The notes: generated by a model not told the origin, from the sequence alone. A DNA stretch of 64,000 nt from Gammaproteobacteria bacterium HGW-Gammaproteobacteria-13 (GCA_002840155.1 PGZH01000005.1:124001-188000); one strand, 5' to 3'. Numbered from the stretch's first letter, positions 9,657-18,925 are shown. A program made the numbers and translations.

Positions 9657-9766
9657 TTGAACCGAGCCCGGCGCTGACCGCCGGGCTTTTGCATTGCGCC
9701 GATGGAACCTGGCGCCCTTAAAGACGGCCTAATATGCGTTATCAACTGCCCACACGTCGAATTAGC

Positions 9767-11848
9767 ATGAAGCGATCCCTACTCAGCGTCACCCTCGCCT
9801 TTTCGTTTGCCCTGAGCGCCTTGCCGCTCGCGGCGAAAACCACCAGTGACGACTCCTGGGAATACCTGCAGCCTGACCGCGAGCAGGTCATCGCCAGCCT
9901 CAACGTCGTGGAATTGTTGAAGCGCCATCACTACAACAAGCCACCGCTGAATGACGAGCGCTCGGAGAAGATCTATCAGGGCTACCTGAAGATGCTCGAC
10001 CCCTCGCGCAGCTACTTTATTGCCTCCGATATCGCCGAGTTCGATCAATGGCGTACGCGCTTTGACGACCTGCTGAAAAACGGCGACCTGCAACCCGGCT
10101 TTGCCATCTACAAACGCCACCTGGAGCGTTTGCAGAGCCGCCTGCAGTTCACCCTGAACATGCTGGAAAAAGGCGTCGACAAGATTGACCTCGACAGCGA
10201 TGAAAGCCTGCTGGTCGACCGCGAGAACGCGCCCTGGGTCAAGGATCTCGCCGAACTCGACGACCTCTGGCGCAAGCGCGTCAAAGACGAAGTGCTGCGC
10301 CTGAAAATCGCCGGCAAAGAGCCCAAGGCGATTCAAGAGCTGCTGACCAAGCGCTACAACAACCAGCTCGCGCGGCTCAAACAAACTCGCGGCGAAGACG
10401 TGTTCCAGGCTTATATCAACGCCTTTGCCATGTCCTACGATCCGCACACCACCTACCTGTCGCCGGACAATGCAGAAAACTTCGACATCAATATGAGCCT
10501 GTCGCTCGAAGGTATTGGTGCCGTGCTGCAAAGCGACAACGAACACGTCAAGGTCGTGCGCCTGGTGCCGGCCGGCCCGGCGGAAAAGAGCAAGCAGATC
10601 TCCCCCGCCGACAAGATCATCGGCGTGGCTCAGGGCAGCAAGGAAATGGTCGATGTGATCGGCTGGCGCCTGGATGAAGTGGTCAAACTGATTCGCGGCC
10701 CGAAAGGTTCCACTGTGCGCCTGGAAGTGATTCCAGCGAGCAACGCGCCGAACGATCAAACCAGCAAAGTGGTCGCCATCACCCGTGAGGCGGTCAAGCT
10801 GGAAGAGCAAGCGGCGAAGAAATCCATCCTCAACCTCAAGCACGACAACCGCGACTACAAGCTCGGGGTCATCGAAATTCCGGCCTTCTACCTGGATTTC
10901 AAGGCCTTCCGTGCCGGAGACCCGAACTACAAAAGCACCACCCGTGACGTAAAACGCCTACTCACCGAGCTGGAGAAGGAAAAAGTCGATGGCGTGGTCA
11001 TCGACCTGCGCAACAACGGCGGCGGCTCGCTACAGGAAGCCACCGAACTGACCGGCTTGTTTATCGACCAAGGCCCGACCGTGCTGGTGCGCAACAGCGA
11101 TGGCCGCGTTGATGTACTGGCCGACGAGAACACCGGCATTTACTACAAAGGCCCACTGGCCGTTCTGGTCAATCGCCTGTCGGCCTCGGCCTCGGAAATT
11201 TTCGCCGGCGCCATGCAGGACTACCACCGCGCGCTGATCCTTGGCGGCCAGACCTTCGGCAAAGGCACCGTGCAGACCATCCAGCCGCTCAACCATGGCG
11301 AGCTGAAGCTGACCCTGGCCAAGTTCTACCGCGTCTCCGGGCAGAGCACCCAGCACCAGGGCGTGATTCCCGACATCCAGTACCCAGACATCATGGACAC
11401 CAAGGAAATCGGCGAGAGCGCCCTGCCCGAGGCCCTGCCATGGGACAGCATCAAGCCGGCTATCAAGCCAGAGCTGGACCCGATCAAACCGTTCCTGGCC
11501 GAACTGCAGAGCCGTTTTGAACAGCGCACCGCGCAAAACCCGGATTTCACCTTTGCCCGTGAACGCCTGCAACTGGCGCAGAAGCTGATGGAAGAAACCA
11601 CCGTCAGCCTCAATGAAAGCAAACGCCGCGCCCAGCACACGGATATCGAAGGCCAGCAGCTGGCCATCGAGAACAGCCGCCGCAAAGCCAAAGGCGAAAC
11701 CCTGCTGAACAAACTCAAGGAAGAAGACGAAGACGCACTGCCGGTGGAAGACAAGAAAACCAAGCCGGAAGAGGATGCCTACCTCGCCGAAAGCGGGCGC
11801 ATCCTGCTCGACTATCTGGGTTTGAACACTCGCCTGGCCAAGCAGTAA
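9767..11848 (+). CDS. prc: tail-specific periplasmic protease (Prc/Tsp)
   Basis: A 693-residue C-terminal-processing protease of family S41. A signal peptide (KRSLLSVTLAFSFALSALP) is followed by an N-terminal domain, a PDZ domain (around LEGIGAVLQSDNEHVKVVRL) and the protease core. The Ser-Lys dyad is visible: Ser in SASASEIFAG and Lys in TFGKGTVQ, 25 residues apart as in E. coli Prc. A DUF3340-like C-terminal helical region follows. In Pseudomonas this protein degrades anti-sigma factors such as mutant MucA and trims envelope proteins. The ATG at 9767 is preferred because it opens the signal peptide; an in-frame ATG at 9734 would add 11 residues. Confidence 0.94.
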   Translation: MKRSLLSVTLAFSFALSALPLAAKTTSDDSWEYLQPDREQVIASLNVVELLKRHHYNKPPLNDERSEKIYQGYLKMLDPSRSYFIASDIAEFDQWRTRFDDLLKNGDLQPGFAIYKRHLERLQSRLQFTLNMLEKGVDKIDLDSDESLLVDRENAPWVKDLAELDDLWRKRVKDEVLRLKIAGKEPKAIQELLTKRYNNQLARLKQTRGEDVFQAYINAFAMSYDPHTTYLSPDNAENFDINMSLSLEGIGAVLQSDNEHVKVVRLVPAGPAEKSKQISPADKIIGVAQGSKEMVDVIGWRLDEVVKLIRGPKGSTVRLEVIPASNAPNDQTSKVVAITREAVKLEEQAAKKSILNLKHDNRDYKLGVIEIPAFYLDFKAFRAGDPNYKSTTRDVKRLLTELEKEKVDGVVIDLRNNGGGSLQEATELTGLFIDQGPTVLVRNSDGRVDVLADENTGIYYKGPLAVLVNRLSASASEIFAGAMQDYHRALILGGQTFGKGTVQTIQPLNHGELKLTLAKFYRVSGQSTQHQGVIPDIQYPDIMDTKEIGESALPEALPWDSIKPAIKPELDPIKPFLAELQSRFEQRTAQNPDFTFARERLQLAQKLMEETTVSLNESKRRAQHTDIEGQQLAIENSRRKAKGETLLNKLKEEDEDALPVEDKKTKPEEDAYLAESGRILLDYLGLNTRLAKQ

Positions 11849-11891
11849 AACAGCGAGCGTCATCAAAGGGTCATCAAACTGTCGTGAAATG

Positions 11892-11928
11892 CGGGGACTG
11901 GTAGCCATGCCAGTCCCCGTTTTTTTTA
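11892..11928 (+). terminator. Rho-independent terminator of prc
   Basis: GGGGACTGG and CCAGTCCCC form a 9-bp stem (plus an outer C-G pair) with an 8-base loop, followed by eight T. It lies between prc and the downstream c-di-GMP gene. Confidence 0.9.
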
Positions 11929-11944
11929 TGCACAGAGAGCCGCC

Positions 11945-13705
11945 ATGATCGTCACCGAGCAGTTCAGCGCGTTGGACAGCATCCTCGCCAATGGCGACCT
12001 GCACAGCCTGTTTCAACCTATCTTCTCGCTCTCCGAACGGCGCATCCTCGGTTATGAAGCCCTCAGTCGCGGCCCATCCAACAGTGCCCTGCACTCGCCG
12101 ATCAACCTGTTCGCCGTCGCCCGCAGTGCCGGCCGCCTGAGTGAGCTGGAACTGCTCTGCCGCAAGAATGCCTGCCAGCGCTTCAGCCAGCTCAAGCTTG
12201 AAGGCAAGCTGTTCCTCAACGTCTCACCGGACTCGCTGATGGAGCCCAAGCACCAGCCGGGACGTACCCTACAGCTGCTGCAAACCCTGGGTATTCCACC
12301 GAGCCAGGTGGTTATCGAGCTGACCGAGCAATCGCCCACCGACGACTTCGCCCTGCTCGACACCGCGCTGCACCACTACCGCGCCATGGGCTTTTCCATC
12401 GCCCTGGATGACCTCGGCGCCGGTTATTCGAGCCTGCGCCTGTGGTCGGAGCTGCGCCCGGATTACGTAAAGATCGATCGCCACTTTATCGACGGCATTC
12501 ATCAGGATGCGGTGAAACGCGAGTTCGTCGGCTCCATTCTGAAAATGGCCAAAGCCTCGCGCGCCCAGGTCATCGCCGAAGGTATCGAGCTGCCCGAGGA
12601 ACTGGCCGTACTCGCCGAAATGGGTGTCGACCTGCTACAAGGCTATCTGCTCTGCCGCCCGCAGGAGCAGCCGCCGCGCGATGCAATCAATCTGCTGCCC
12701 AGTGCCACTACCAGCAGCCCGCTCAGCGAAGAGTCCAGCGACCTGCGCGGCCTGCTCAACACACAACAAGCCGTGGCCCTGAGCACACCCACCAGCGAGG
12801 TGCTGGAAATGTTCCGCGCCCAGGCCAACCTCAACTCGCTGGCGGTGCTCAACCAGGCGCAACAACCCGTTGGCATCGTGCACCGTCATTCACTGGCCGA
12901 AGCCTTGCTCAAACCCTTCGCCAACGAGTTGTTCGCCCGTAAACCGATCAGCCGCCTGATGAGCGATGACTACCTGGCGGTGGAATGCAGTCAGTCGCTG
13001 CAGCAGGTCAGCCGCCTGCTCACCAGCCGCGCCCGCCAGCGCATCGAAGAAGACTTCATCATCATTGAGGACGGCTGCTATATCGGGCTCGGCCGGGTGA
13101 TCGACGTGCTCAAGCTGATCACCGAACTAAAGATCCAGCAGGCCCGCTACGCCAACCCGTTGACCCTGCTGCCGGGCAACGTGCCGATCCAGCAGTGCCT
13201 GACCCGCTTGCTGCAGCAGGGCCGCGAAGCGGTGGTGTGTTATGTGGATATCGACAACTTCAAGCCGTTCAACGACATCTACGGCTACGCCAAAGGCGAT
13301 GAAGTGCTGCTTAGCCTGGCGCAGTGCCTGAATGATCGGGTCGATCCGACGCGGGACTTTGTCGGCCATATCGGCGGTGATGACTTTCTCTTGGTGCTCG
13401 GCTCGCAGGACTGGCGTGCGCGGCTCAATCGCCTGCTGGAGGATTTCCAGAGCCAGTGCCGACGCTTCTATCGGGAAGAAGACCTGCATGCCGGCTGCTT
13501 TGTCGCCCATGACCGCAGCGGCAAACGCCAGGAATATGCCCTGCTGTCCTTGTCTCTGGGAGTAGTGCATGTACACCCCGAGCAATGCGCACAACTGGAT
13601 GCCAGCCAGCTGGCGGCAATGGCCTCAGAGGCCAAGCGGCACGCCAAGGCCGTGCCGGGCTATAGCTTGCATATCATCGACACCCAGGCGGACTCGGCGG
13701 CCTGA
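11945..13705 (+). CDS. EAL-CBS-GGDEF c-di-GMP signalling protein
   Basis: A 586-residue cytoplasmic protein with reversed domain order. An EAL phosphodiesterase domain (about 15-240) has an intact EAL (GYEALSRG), NVSPDSL, DDLGAGYSSL and IAEGIE. A pair of CBS modules follows (about 270-400), then a C-terminal GGDEF domain (about 410-570) whose signature reads GGDDF. The EAL catalytic residues look complete, so hydrolysis is plausible; cyclase activity of the GGDDF site is uncertain. CBS modules suggest control by adenine nucleotides. It follows prc after a terminator, as in P. aeruginosa. Confidence 0.9.
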   Translation: MIVTEQFSALDSILANGDLHSLFQPIFSLSERRILGYEALSRGPSNSALHSPINLFAVARSAGRLSELELLCRKNACQRFSQLKLEGKLFLNVSPDSLMEPKHQPGRTLQLLQTLGIPPSQVVIELTEQSPTDDFALLDTALHHYRAMGFSIALDDLGAGYSSLRLWSELRPDYVKIDRHFIDGIHQDAVKREFVGSILKMAKASRAQVIAEGIELPEELAVLAEMGVDLLQGYLLCRPQEQPPRDAINLLPSATTSSPLSEESSDLRGLLNTQQAVALSTPTSEVLEMFRAQANLNSLAVLNQAQQPVGIVHRHSLAEALLKPFANELFARKPISRLMSDDYLAVECSQSLQQVSRLLTSRARQRIEEDFIIIEDGCYIGLGRVIDVLKLITELKIQQARYANPLTLLPGNVPIQQCLTRLLQQGREAVVCYVDIDNFKPFNDIYGYAKGDEVLLSLAQCLNDRVDPTRDFVGHIGGDDFLLVLGSQDWRARLNRLLEDFQSQCRRFYREEDLHAGCFVAHDRSGKRQEYALLSLSLGVVHVHPEQCAQLDASQLAAMASEAKRHAKAVPGYSLHIIDTQADSAA

Positions 13706-13727
13706 TGGCGAAAGCTGGACGACTAGA

Positions 13728-14198
13728 TCAGAGGCCGCTGAGGCGATTGGACAGCGCGGCGAAATGCTCGGCCTGCGCTGCATCGGCGGCAACACCCGCA
13801 GCGCCGCTGCGGTACAACTCAGCCAAGCGATAGGCTGCAGCCGGGTGGCCTGCCTGCGCAGCCAGCGTCCACCACTCGATGGCCTTCGGCGCATCCGCCG
13901 CCTGCTGGGCATCACCGGACAAACTCAAGACACCAAGCTGGTAAGCCGCCTTGGCATCGCCGGCCTTGGCTGCCAAACCGAGTAAACGCCGCCCTTCATT
14001 GCGCGCGCCCAGGCCCTGACCGCGAAACAGCAGGATATGCCCGTAGAAGCTTTGCGCCTGGCTATCACCCAGCGCGGCCATGCGCGCAAACTGCCCTTCC
14101 AGCCAACGCCAGGCCGGCGGCTGTTTAACCAGCCAGGCCCAGTGGAACAGACGGCGCGCCAGCAGATAGCCGATACGCGCACGCAGCGCGCCGAACAT
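13728..14198 (-). CDS. Sel1-repeat (TPR-like) protein
   Basis: A 156-residue protein with Sel1-type repeats, seen as repeated A.YQLG/A.YRLAELY motifs with small residues at set spacing (SFYGHILLF, AAYQLGVLSLSG, AAYRLAELYRSG). Such proteins are protein-interaction scaffolds. The ATG at 14198 shares its A with the TGA stop of the upstream gene, giving translational coupling in a three-gene operon (XRE regulator, unknown, Sel1). No specific function can be assigned. Confidence 0.72.
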   Translation of the reverse strand: MFGALRARIGYLLARRLFHWAWLVKQPPAWRWLEGQFARMAALGDSQAQSFYGHILLFRGQGLGARNEGRRLLGLAAKAGDAKAAYQLGVLSLSGDAQQAADAPKAIEWWTLAAQAGHPAAAYRLAELYRSGAAGVAADAAQAEHFAALSNRLSGL

Positions 14199-14563
14199 CA
14201 GGCGTCTTCCGGGTAACTGAACTCGAACACGCGGGCCACTTCGGCGGCATGCCAGGAGGCTGCGGCGATTCCATCGGACGCACCACTGAAGCGGCCCAGG
14301 CGGCTGACGCACTCGAAGAAGCCGGTACGCGGCAAGCGGCTGGCGCCCTGGCTGATTACCAGCGCACTGCGCAGCGGGCGCTCGGCACGCGCATCCAGTG
14401 CCGCCAGATGCTCCAGCGCGGCGGCTAACGTCTGCATGGCAGGGCTAGGCAAGGCCAGGCGTTCGATCAAGGCCCGATAGGTGAGCAGATGACGCTGACG
14501 CTGGGCATCTTCAAGCTCACCGAGCAACGCCTGCCAATGTTGCCGACTGATGCTTACGCTCAA
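14198..14563 (-). CDS. unknown 121-residue protein, middle gene of an XRE operon
   Basis: I do not recognise this protein. It is mostly helical by composition, with an SRQHWQALLGELEDAQRQRHLL start, a PLRSALVIS strand and an acidic tail. The start is taken as TTG at 14563: an excellent GGAGG lies 7 bases upstream, and the TTG overlaps the TGA of the preceding regulator as TTGA, while no ATG exists nearby. Its own TGA overlaps the ATG of the Sel1 gene, so all three genes are tightly coupled. Confidence 0.65.
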   Translation of the reverse strand: MSVSISRQHWQALLGELEDAQRQRHLLTYRALIERLALPSPAMQTLAAALEHLAALDARAERPLRSALVISQGASRLPRTGFFECVSRLGRFSGASDGIAAASWHAAEVARVFEFSYPEDA

Positions 14564-14880
14564 GGCTGCGCCTCCCACCCATCAACCCCAAGGTGCCAGG
14601 CCAGCGCGCGCCGGATGGCGGCGTCCGGCTGGCGTTCGCCGCTTTCGATCATGCCCAGATAATGCGGGCTGATGCCGACATTGCGTGCCAGCTGTTCGGC
14701 ACTCATGCCCTTGGCTTCGCGCAGGGTCGACAGTTGGCTCAGAGCCGGCTTACTGGCATCCACTGCCACCACGGCCACCTCAGGGGCTCGCCCGGCGGCC
14801 TGCAGCAAGGCTTGATACTGCGCCCAGGGCAGCACCGCATACTCCGGCTGGCCATCGCGCTCGATCACTTGCACATTCAT
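14560..14880 (-). CDS. XRE-family transcriptional regulator with short N-terminal extension
   Basis: A 106-residue regulator. Residues about 45-100 form an XRE helix-turn-helix (TLREAKGMSAEQLARNVGISPHYLGMIESGE). The N-terminal 25 residues (VQVIERDGQPEYAVLPWAQY) resemble the strand-helix start of Phd/YefM-type antitoxins, but this is weak. ATG at 14880 with GGAG upstream. First gene of a three-gene overlapping operon; probably autoregulatory. An antitoxin role is possible but not shown. Confidence 0.78.
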   Translation of the reverse strand: MNVQVIERDGQPEYAVLPWAQYQALLQAAGRAPEVAVVAVDASKPALSQLSTLREAKGMSAEQLARNVGISPHYLGMIESGERQPDAAIRRALAWHLGVDGWEAQP

Positions 14881-14966
14881 CTGTAAATCTCCATGCAGAG
14901 CACTTCCATCACTCTCAGCAACTCCAGAACAGGCGGCCATCTTAACAGCCCGGCACGATAAAGAGC

Positions 14967-15737
14967 GTGATCTATACTGCCCACAGGTTATCAAGCGGCA
15001 GCTGGGGGCAGGTTTTGCGCACACTGATAACAATGCTGTTGATTGGCTGCAGTAGCTGGGCCTGCGCAGATGAGTTGCGCTGGGGCTTTGCCACGGCTGA
15101 CGGCATGCCCTATGTCGACGTGCATGAGCAGCAATTGCGTGGCGGCGTTATCTACAAACTGGGCCAGCTGGCCAGCCAACAACTGGGTTTCGACGCCGCA
15201 TTTGTCGAAACGCCGAACAAGCGCATCGATGAGTTTATGCAGCGCGGCCGCATCCATGTGATCTGCAACAGCAACCCGCAATGGATAGACAACCCCGAGC
15301 GCTATCACTGGTCCGCCCCGCTCTACAGCGAAGAGGACGTGCTGCTACTGCACCGCCAGCATGCGCCGATCAACAGCCTGCACGAACTCCATGGCAAAAC
15401 CATCGGTACTCAGCTGGGTTACGTCTACAGCAGTGAGCTGATGGCGGCATTCGCCAGTAAACAGATCATCCGCCAGGATCTGCGCGACCACAGCGCCGGG
15501 CTTAACCTGCTGCGCAAACAACGCCTGGACGCCATCATAGACATGCGCCGGCCGCTGCGCTTCCAGCTGAGCAAACGTGCGGATGCACCACTGCAGATAA
15601 ACCCCTGGGTAATCGAACGCTACGACATGCACTGCACCTACAGCCCGCAACTGCCAGTGAGCGCCGAGCTAATGGACAAAACACTGCAGCAATTACGCGA
15701 CCAGGGTCTGATCGAGCAAATGCTCAACGGCACCTGA
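14967..15737 (+). CDS. periplasmic solute-binding protein, family 3
   Basis: A roughly 256-residue protein with an N-terminal hydrophobic signal segment (LITMLLIGCSSWACA) and a type-II periplasmic binding fold of the amino-acid (SBP_bac_3) kind. No ABC permease is adjacent, so it is an orphan of the type often seen next to, or fused with, signalling proteins. The start is uncertain: ATG 14967 gives a long polar leader, while a TTG at 15018 has GGGGGCAGG just upstream. Ligand unknown. Confidence 0.7.
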   Translation: MIYTAHRLSSGSWGQVLRTLITMLLIGCSSWACADELRWGFATADGMPYVDVHEQQLRGGVIYKLGQLASQQLGFDAAFVETPNKRIDEFMQRGRIHVICNSNPQWIDNPERYHWSAPLYSEEDVLLLHRQHAPINSLHELHGKTIGTQLGYVYSSELMAAFASKQIIRQDLRDHSAGLNLLRKQRLDAIIDMRRPLRFQLSKRADAPLQINPWVIERYDMHCTYSPQLPVSAELMDKTLQQLRDQGLIEQMLNGT

Positions 15738-15748
15738 ATCGTCACCCA

Positions 15749-16204
15749 CTACTCAACCTGCCCCTGCAACGGCGCTAGCGATTCATCCAACTCTGGCAGC
15801 CGCTCAACGACCCGCAGCACCTCTGGAGCCTGAGCCGCGCGCCATTGCTGAAACGCCGCCAACTCTTCCTGCCAGGTACGCAGTACCCAGGCCAGCACAG
15901 CCAGATCATCAACCAGACCGATGCCAAACAACCAGTCCGGTATGGCGTCCAGCGGCGTAACGAAGTACAGCAAGGCCGCCACCACGGCCAGTAATGCACG
16001 AGAGTCGATTGCCCGATACTCACCGCGCCACCAGGCCAGGCAAAGCGCCTGCAGCAGTTTCAGTTGGCCGGTCAGTTCGGCAAAGCCATTACCGAGCTTT
16101 TCACGCTTTCGAGCGACGGATAACAGCAACATCGGTAACCGTCCGGCCTTAAGGAAACGCTTGGCCAAAAACTGGTAACGCGCGAAATTTTTCGGTGCTT
16201 TCAT
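15749..16204 (-). CDS. YkvA-family (DUF1232) membrane protein
   Basis: A 151-residue protein with the DUF1232 signature YFVTPLDAIPDWLFGIGLVDD (about residues 80-100) in a hydrophobic region. The N terminus is basic (KAPKNFARYQFLAKRFLKAG). This widespread family has no well-established function. It converges on the binding-protein gene, with 11 bases between the stops. Confidence 0.85.
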   Translation of the reverse strand: MKAPKNFARYQFLAKRFLKAGRLPMLLLSVARKREKLGNGFAELTGQLKLLQALCLAWWRGEYRAIDSRALLAVVAALLYFVTPLDAIPDWLFGIGLVDDLAVLAWVLRTWQEELAAFQQWRAAQAPEVLRVVERLPELDESLAPLQGQVE

Positions 16205-16574
16205 CGCCTTCTCCCGGCAACCCCGCGCGCCCGCTGGGCTGGCTATGGTTATCCACTAAAGCTGTGGATAACCTTGTGAACAGTTTCTCGATAACCCTGG
16301 CAAACGCCCAGCCCATGCGGCCTCGCCACAGATCGAACATTTTTTGCCCACACAGTAAAAAATCATATAAATCAATAAGTTAAAAATGGCAAAGGGTTTC
16401 TGCAAGAGAGTTACCCTAACCCGTCACGGCCAATCTGGGAAATGTGCATAACCGTAACACCACAACCACCACACACGTCCTTTAAGACTCTCCAGTCAAG
16501 CGAAAAGTGCCGATTGTGACCCGCAGAAACGACAACGCCCCGTCGAGACGGGGCGCTGCAGGAAACGCTAAAAA
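16205..16574. other. 370-bp gene-free region with DnaA-box-like inverted 9-mers
   Basis: TTATCCACT (16249-16257) faces TGTGGATAA (16263-16271), both at or one base from the DnaA-box consensus. An AT-rich tract with a T6 run and AATCATATAAATCAATAAG follows at 16336-16390. The same arrangement recurs around 29658-29810. No convincing coding frame was seen. The left part presumably holds the DUF1232 promoter. Confidence 0.45.
16536..16555 (-). terminator. possible terminator hairpin after the FKBP gene
   Basis: CGCCCCGTC and GACGGGGCG form a 9-bp inverted repeat 20 bases after the stop codon. The T-run that follows on the minus strand is poor, so intrinsic termination is uncertain. Confidence 0.45.
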
Positions 16575-17282
16575 TTACTCTTGGGTGGCTGCGTCTTTGA
16601 TCGCAATCAGCTCCAGATCAAACACCAGCACCGAGTTGGCTGGAATGGCCGGAGTCGGGCTCTGCTCGCCGTACGCCAGCTCGCTTGGGATGTAGAGTTT
16701 GTACTTCTCGCCAACATGCATCAGCTGCAGGCCTTCAACCCAACCTGGGATCACACCGTTAACCGGCAGGTCAATCGGGCTGCCACGCTCAACCGAGCTG
16801 TCGAACACGCTGCCATCGGTCAGCTTGCCTTCGTAGTGAACAGTCACCACGTCGGTGGCTTTCGGCTGAGCGCCATCAGCCTTCTTCACAACTTCGTACT
16901 GCAGGCCGGACGCGGTGGTGGTCACGCCATCACGCTTGGCGTTGTCTTCAAGGAACTTCTTGCCGGCTTTGGCCGACTCTTCGTTCAGCGCAACCATGCG
17001 CTCTTCGGCACGCTTCTGCAGGAAGGCAAAGGCTTCGATCAGCTCTTCGTCTTTCAAACGCTGTTCTTTCTTGCCAATGGCGTCTTCGATGCCTTGGGCA
17101 ACGGCGTTGGAATCCAGGTCATCCATGCCTTCCTGAGCCAGGCTTTTGCCCATGTTCAGGCCGATGCCGTAGGAGGCTTTCTGCGCTGGGGTTTCCAGGG
17201 AGACTTTGCTGGTTTGCGAATCGCAACCTGCGAGAACCAAACCTACCAGGGCGACCGCCGCTGCTAAACGATGCTGTTTCAT
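16575..17282 (-). CDS. FKBP-type peptidyl-prolyl isomerase lipoprotein (FkpA/Mip-like)
   Basis: A 235-residue protein with a lipoprotein signal (VGLVLAGC, lipobox Cys at 20). An N-terminal helical dimerisation domain (about 30-120) is followed by a C-terminal FKBP domain with VHYEGKLTDGSVFDSS, IPGWVEGL and ELAYGEQ. This is the Mip/FkpA layout: a periplasmic, probably membrane-tethered folding helper that isomerises prolyl bonds. It lies next to the tRNA-Asp/tRNA-Val pair. Confidence 0.92.
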   Translation of the reverse strand: MKQHRLAAAVALVGLVLAGCDSQTSKVSLETPAQKASYGIGLNMGKSLAQEGMDDLDSNAVAQGIEDAIGKKEQRLKDEELIEAFAFLQKRAEERMVALNEESAKAGKKFLEDNAKRDGVTTTASGLQYEVVKKADGAQPKATDVVTVHYEGKLTDGSVFDSSVERGSPIDLPVNGVIPGWVEGLQLMHVGEKYKLYIPSELAYGEQSPTPAIPANSVLVFDLELIAIKDAATQE

Positions 17283-17471
17283 GCTTGTTCCTTGTCCGGT
17301 GCGCCCTAGGGCTAATGGTGTGAAAGCGCGAGCTTAGCAGGCTGCCGCGATCACTGGCTACCGTGTTAGGAGACAGAAAATGCGTATAAGTTCAGATGTT
17401 TAGCGGATTATTCAGGAAGGATTTTGCGAGGCGTTGCGATATGTCACAGAGGGGATGAAGCGAGGAAAAAA

Positions 17472-17548
17472 TGGCGCAGCGGACGGGACTCGAACCCGCG
17501 ACCCCCGGCGTGACAGGCCGGTATTCTAACCGACTGAACTACCGCTGC
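17472..17548 (-). tRNA. tRNA-Asp (GTC)
   Basis: A 77-nt cloverleaf including encoded CCA. The acceptor arms GCAGCGG and CCGCTGC pair perfectly, the D arm begins GTTCAGTCGG, the anticodon loop CTGTCAC gives GTC, and the T arm is GCGGGTTCGAGTCCCGT. Nearly identical in the body to E. coli tRNA-Asp. Confidence 0.97.
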
Positions 17549-17569
17549 GCGTAACTTCAAAAAGCGAGT

Positions 17570-17645
17570 TGGTGGGTGATGACGGGATCGAACCGCCGAC
17601 CCTCTGCTTGTAAGGCAGATGCTCTCCCAGCTGAGCTAATCACCC
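17570..17645 (-). tRNA. tRNA-Val (TAC)
   Basis: A 76-nt cloverleaf including encoded CCA. The acceptor arms GGGTGAT and ATCACCC pair, the anticodon loop CTTACAA gives TAC, and the T arm is GGCGGTTCGATCCCGTC. It lies 21 bases upstream of tRNA-Asp in the same transcription direction, so the two probably share a precursor. Confidence 0.97.
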
Positions 17646-17912
17646 TTCACTCTCGAAGTGGGGCGCATTCTAGACAGCGATCCGCACCTTGGCAAGCACT
17701 GTTTTGAAAATTTTTTATTGATGCAGCAAAGGCTTAGCGCAGACTTGGCCTAAAGCACCACTCGGGGGAATAATGCGCCCCCAATGCAACGCACAGGTTA
17801 CCCAACGGGTCATAGCGCTGCGGCCAACCTGATACAGCACCCGCATACGGGTACTGACGACTTGTGATACCTGCCGCTGCCGGCAGGTCTGTTAATGGAG
17901 ATACACCCTCTT

Positions 17913-18833
17913 ATGTGGTTTCGTAACCTGCTGGTCTATCGCCTCACCCAGGACATCCCGTTTGATGCCGAGGCGCTCGAAACGGCGCTGTTAGCTAAAC
18001 CGGCCCGCTCGTGCGCCAGCCAGGAACTCAGCACCTATGGCTTTATCGCGCCCTTCGGCAAAGGCGGCGATGCGCCGCTGGTGCACGTCAGCGGTGATTT
18101 CCTGCTGATCGCCGCGCGCAAGGAAGAACGCATCCTGCCCGGCAGCGTGGTGCGCGATGCACTGAAGGACAAGGTCGACGAGATCGAAGCCGAGCAGATG
18201 CGCAAGGTCTACAAGAAGGAGCGCGACCAGCTCAAGGACGACATCGTGCAGACCCTCCTGCCGCGCGCCTTTATCCGCAAATCCGCCACCTTCGCCGCCA
18301 TCGCACCGAAACAGGGGCTGATCCTGGTCGACTCGGCCAGCGCCAAACGTGCCGAAGACCTGCTATCGACCCTGCGTGAAGCCATCGGCTCGCTGCCGGT
18401 ACGCCCACTGACCGTGAAGATCGCGCCAAGCGCCACCCTCACCGACTGGGTCAAGGTTCAGCAAGCAGCGCCAGATTTCCATGTGCTGGATGAATGCGAA
18501 CTGCGTGACACCCATGAAGATGGTGGAGTGGTGCGCTGTAAGCGCCAGGACCTGACCAGCGACGAGATCCAGCTGCACATGAGTTCGGGCAAGCAGGTCA
18601 CCCAGCTGTCCCTGGCCTGGCAGGACAAGCTGTCCTTCGTGCTCGATGACAAGCTGGTGGTCAAGCGCCTGCGCTTCGAAGACCTGCTGCAAGATCAGGC
18701 CGAACAGGACGGTGGCGACGACGACCTCGGCCAGCAGGACGCCAGCTTCACCCTGATGATGCTGACCCTGGTGGACTTCCTCCCGGCGCTGTTCGAAGCC
18801 CTGGGCGGCGAAGAGATTCCGCAGGGGATCTAA
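17913..18833 (+). CDS. rdgC: recombination-associated protein RdgC
   Basis: A 306-residue protein of the RdgC family, a ring-shaped double-stranded DNA-binding protein that modulates RecA. The characteristic start [12 protein letters not shown], the [16 protein letters not shown] block and the C-terminal [20 protein letters not shown] are present, and the length equals that of Pseudomonas homologues. The ATG at 17913 is chosen over an in-frame ATG 18 bases upstream because it matches the family start and has GGAG at a reasonable distance. Confidence 0.95.
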   Translation: MWFRNLLVYRLTQDIPFDAEALETALLAKPARSCASQELSTYGFIAPFGKGGDAPLVHVSGDFLLIAARKEERILPGSVVRDALKDKVDEIEAEQMRKVYKKERDQLKDDIVQTLLPRAFIRKSATFAAIAPKQGLILVDSASAKRAEDLLSTLREAIGSLPVRPLTVKIAPSATLTDWVKVQQAAPDFHVLDECELRDTHEDGGVVRCKRQDLTSDEIQLHMSSGKQVTQLSLAWQDKLSFVLDDKLVVKRLRFEDLLQDQAEQDGGDDDLGQQDASFTLMMLTLVDFLPALFEALGGEEIPQGI

Positions 18834-18844
18834 GCCGCTGCACA

Positions 18845-18887
18845 GCCGTAGAGGAACCAGAGAAACAGACCGCTGGTCCTCTGCGGC
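18845..18887 (+). terminator. hairpin after rdgC
   Basis: GCCG-T-AGAGGA(A)CCAG pairs with CTGGTCCTCT-G-CGGC, a long stem with one bulge and one mismatch, 11 bases after the rdgC stop. Only a short TT follows, so it may protect the 3' end or act as a weak terminator ahead of the riboswitch. Confidence 0.5.
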
Positions 18888-18925
18888 TTGCCCTACCCCT
18901 GCCAATGTGCAAAATACTGCACAGC

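Noticed and set aside
9779-12094. Long frames antisense to prc (354 codons each)
   Set aside because: Typical shadow frames of GC-rich DNA; the products have no domain, while the sense strand encodes a complete protease.
17472-17645. Integrated element at the tRNA pair
   Set aside because: tRNA genes are common integration sites, but no duplicated tRNA end or integrase is present and the flanks are conserved housekeeping genes.
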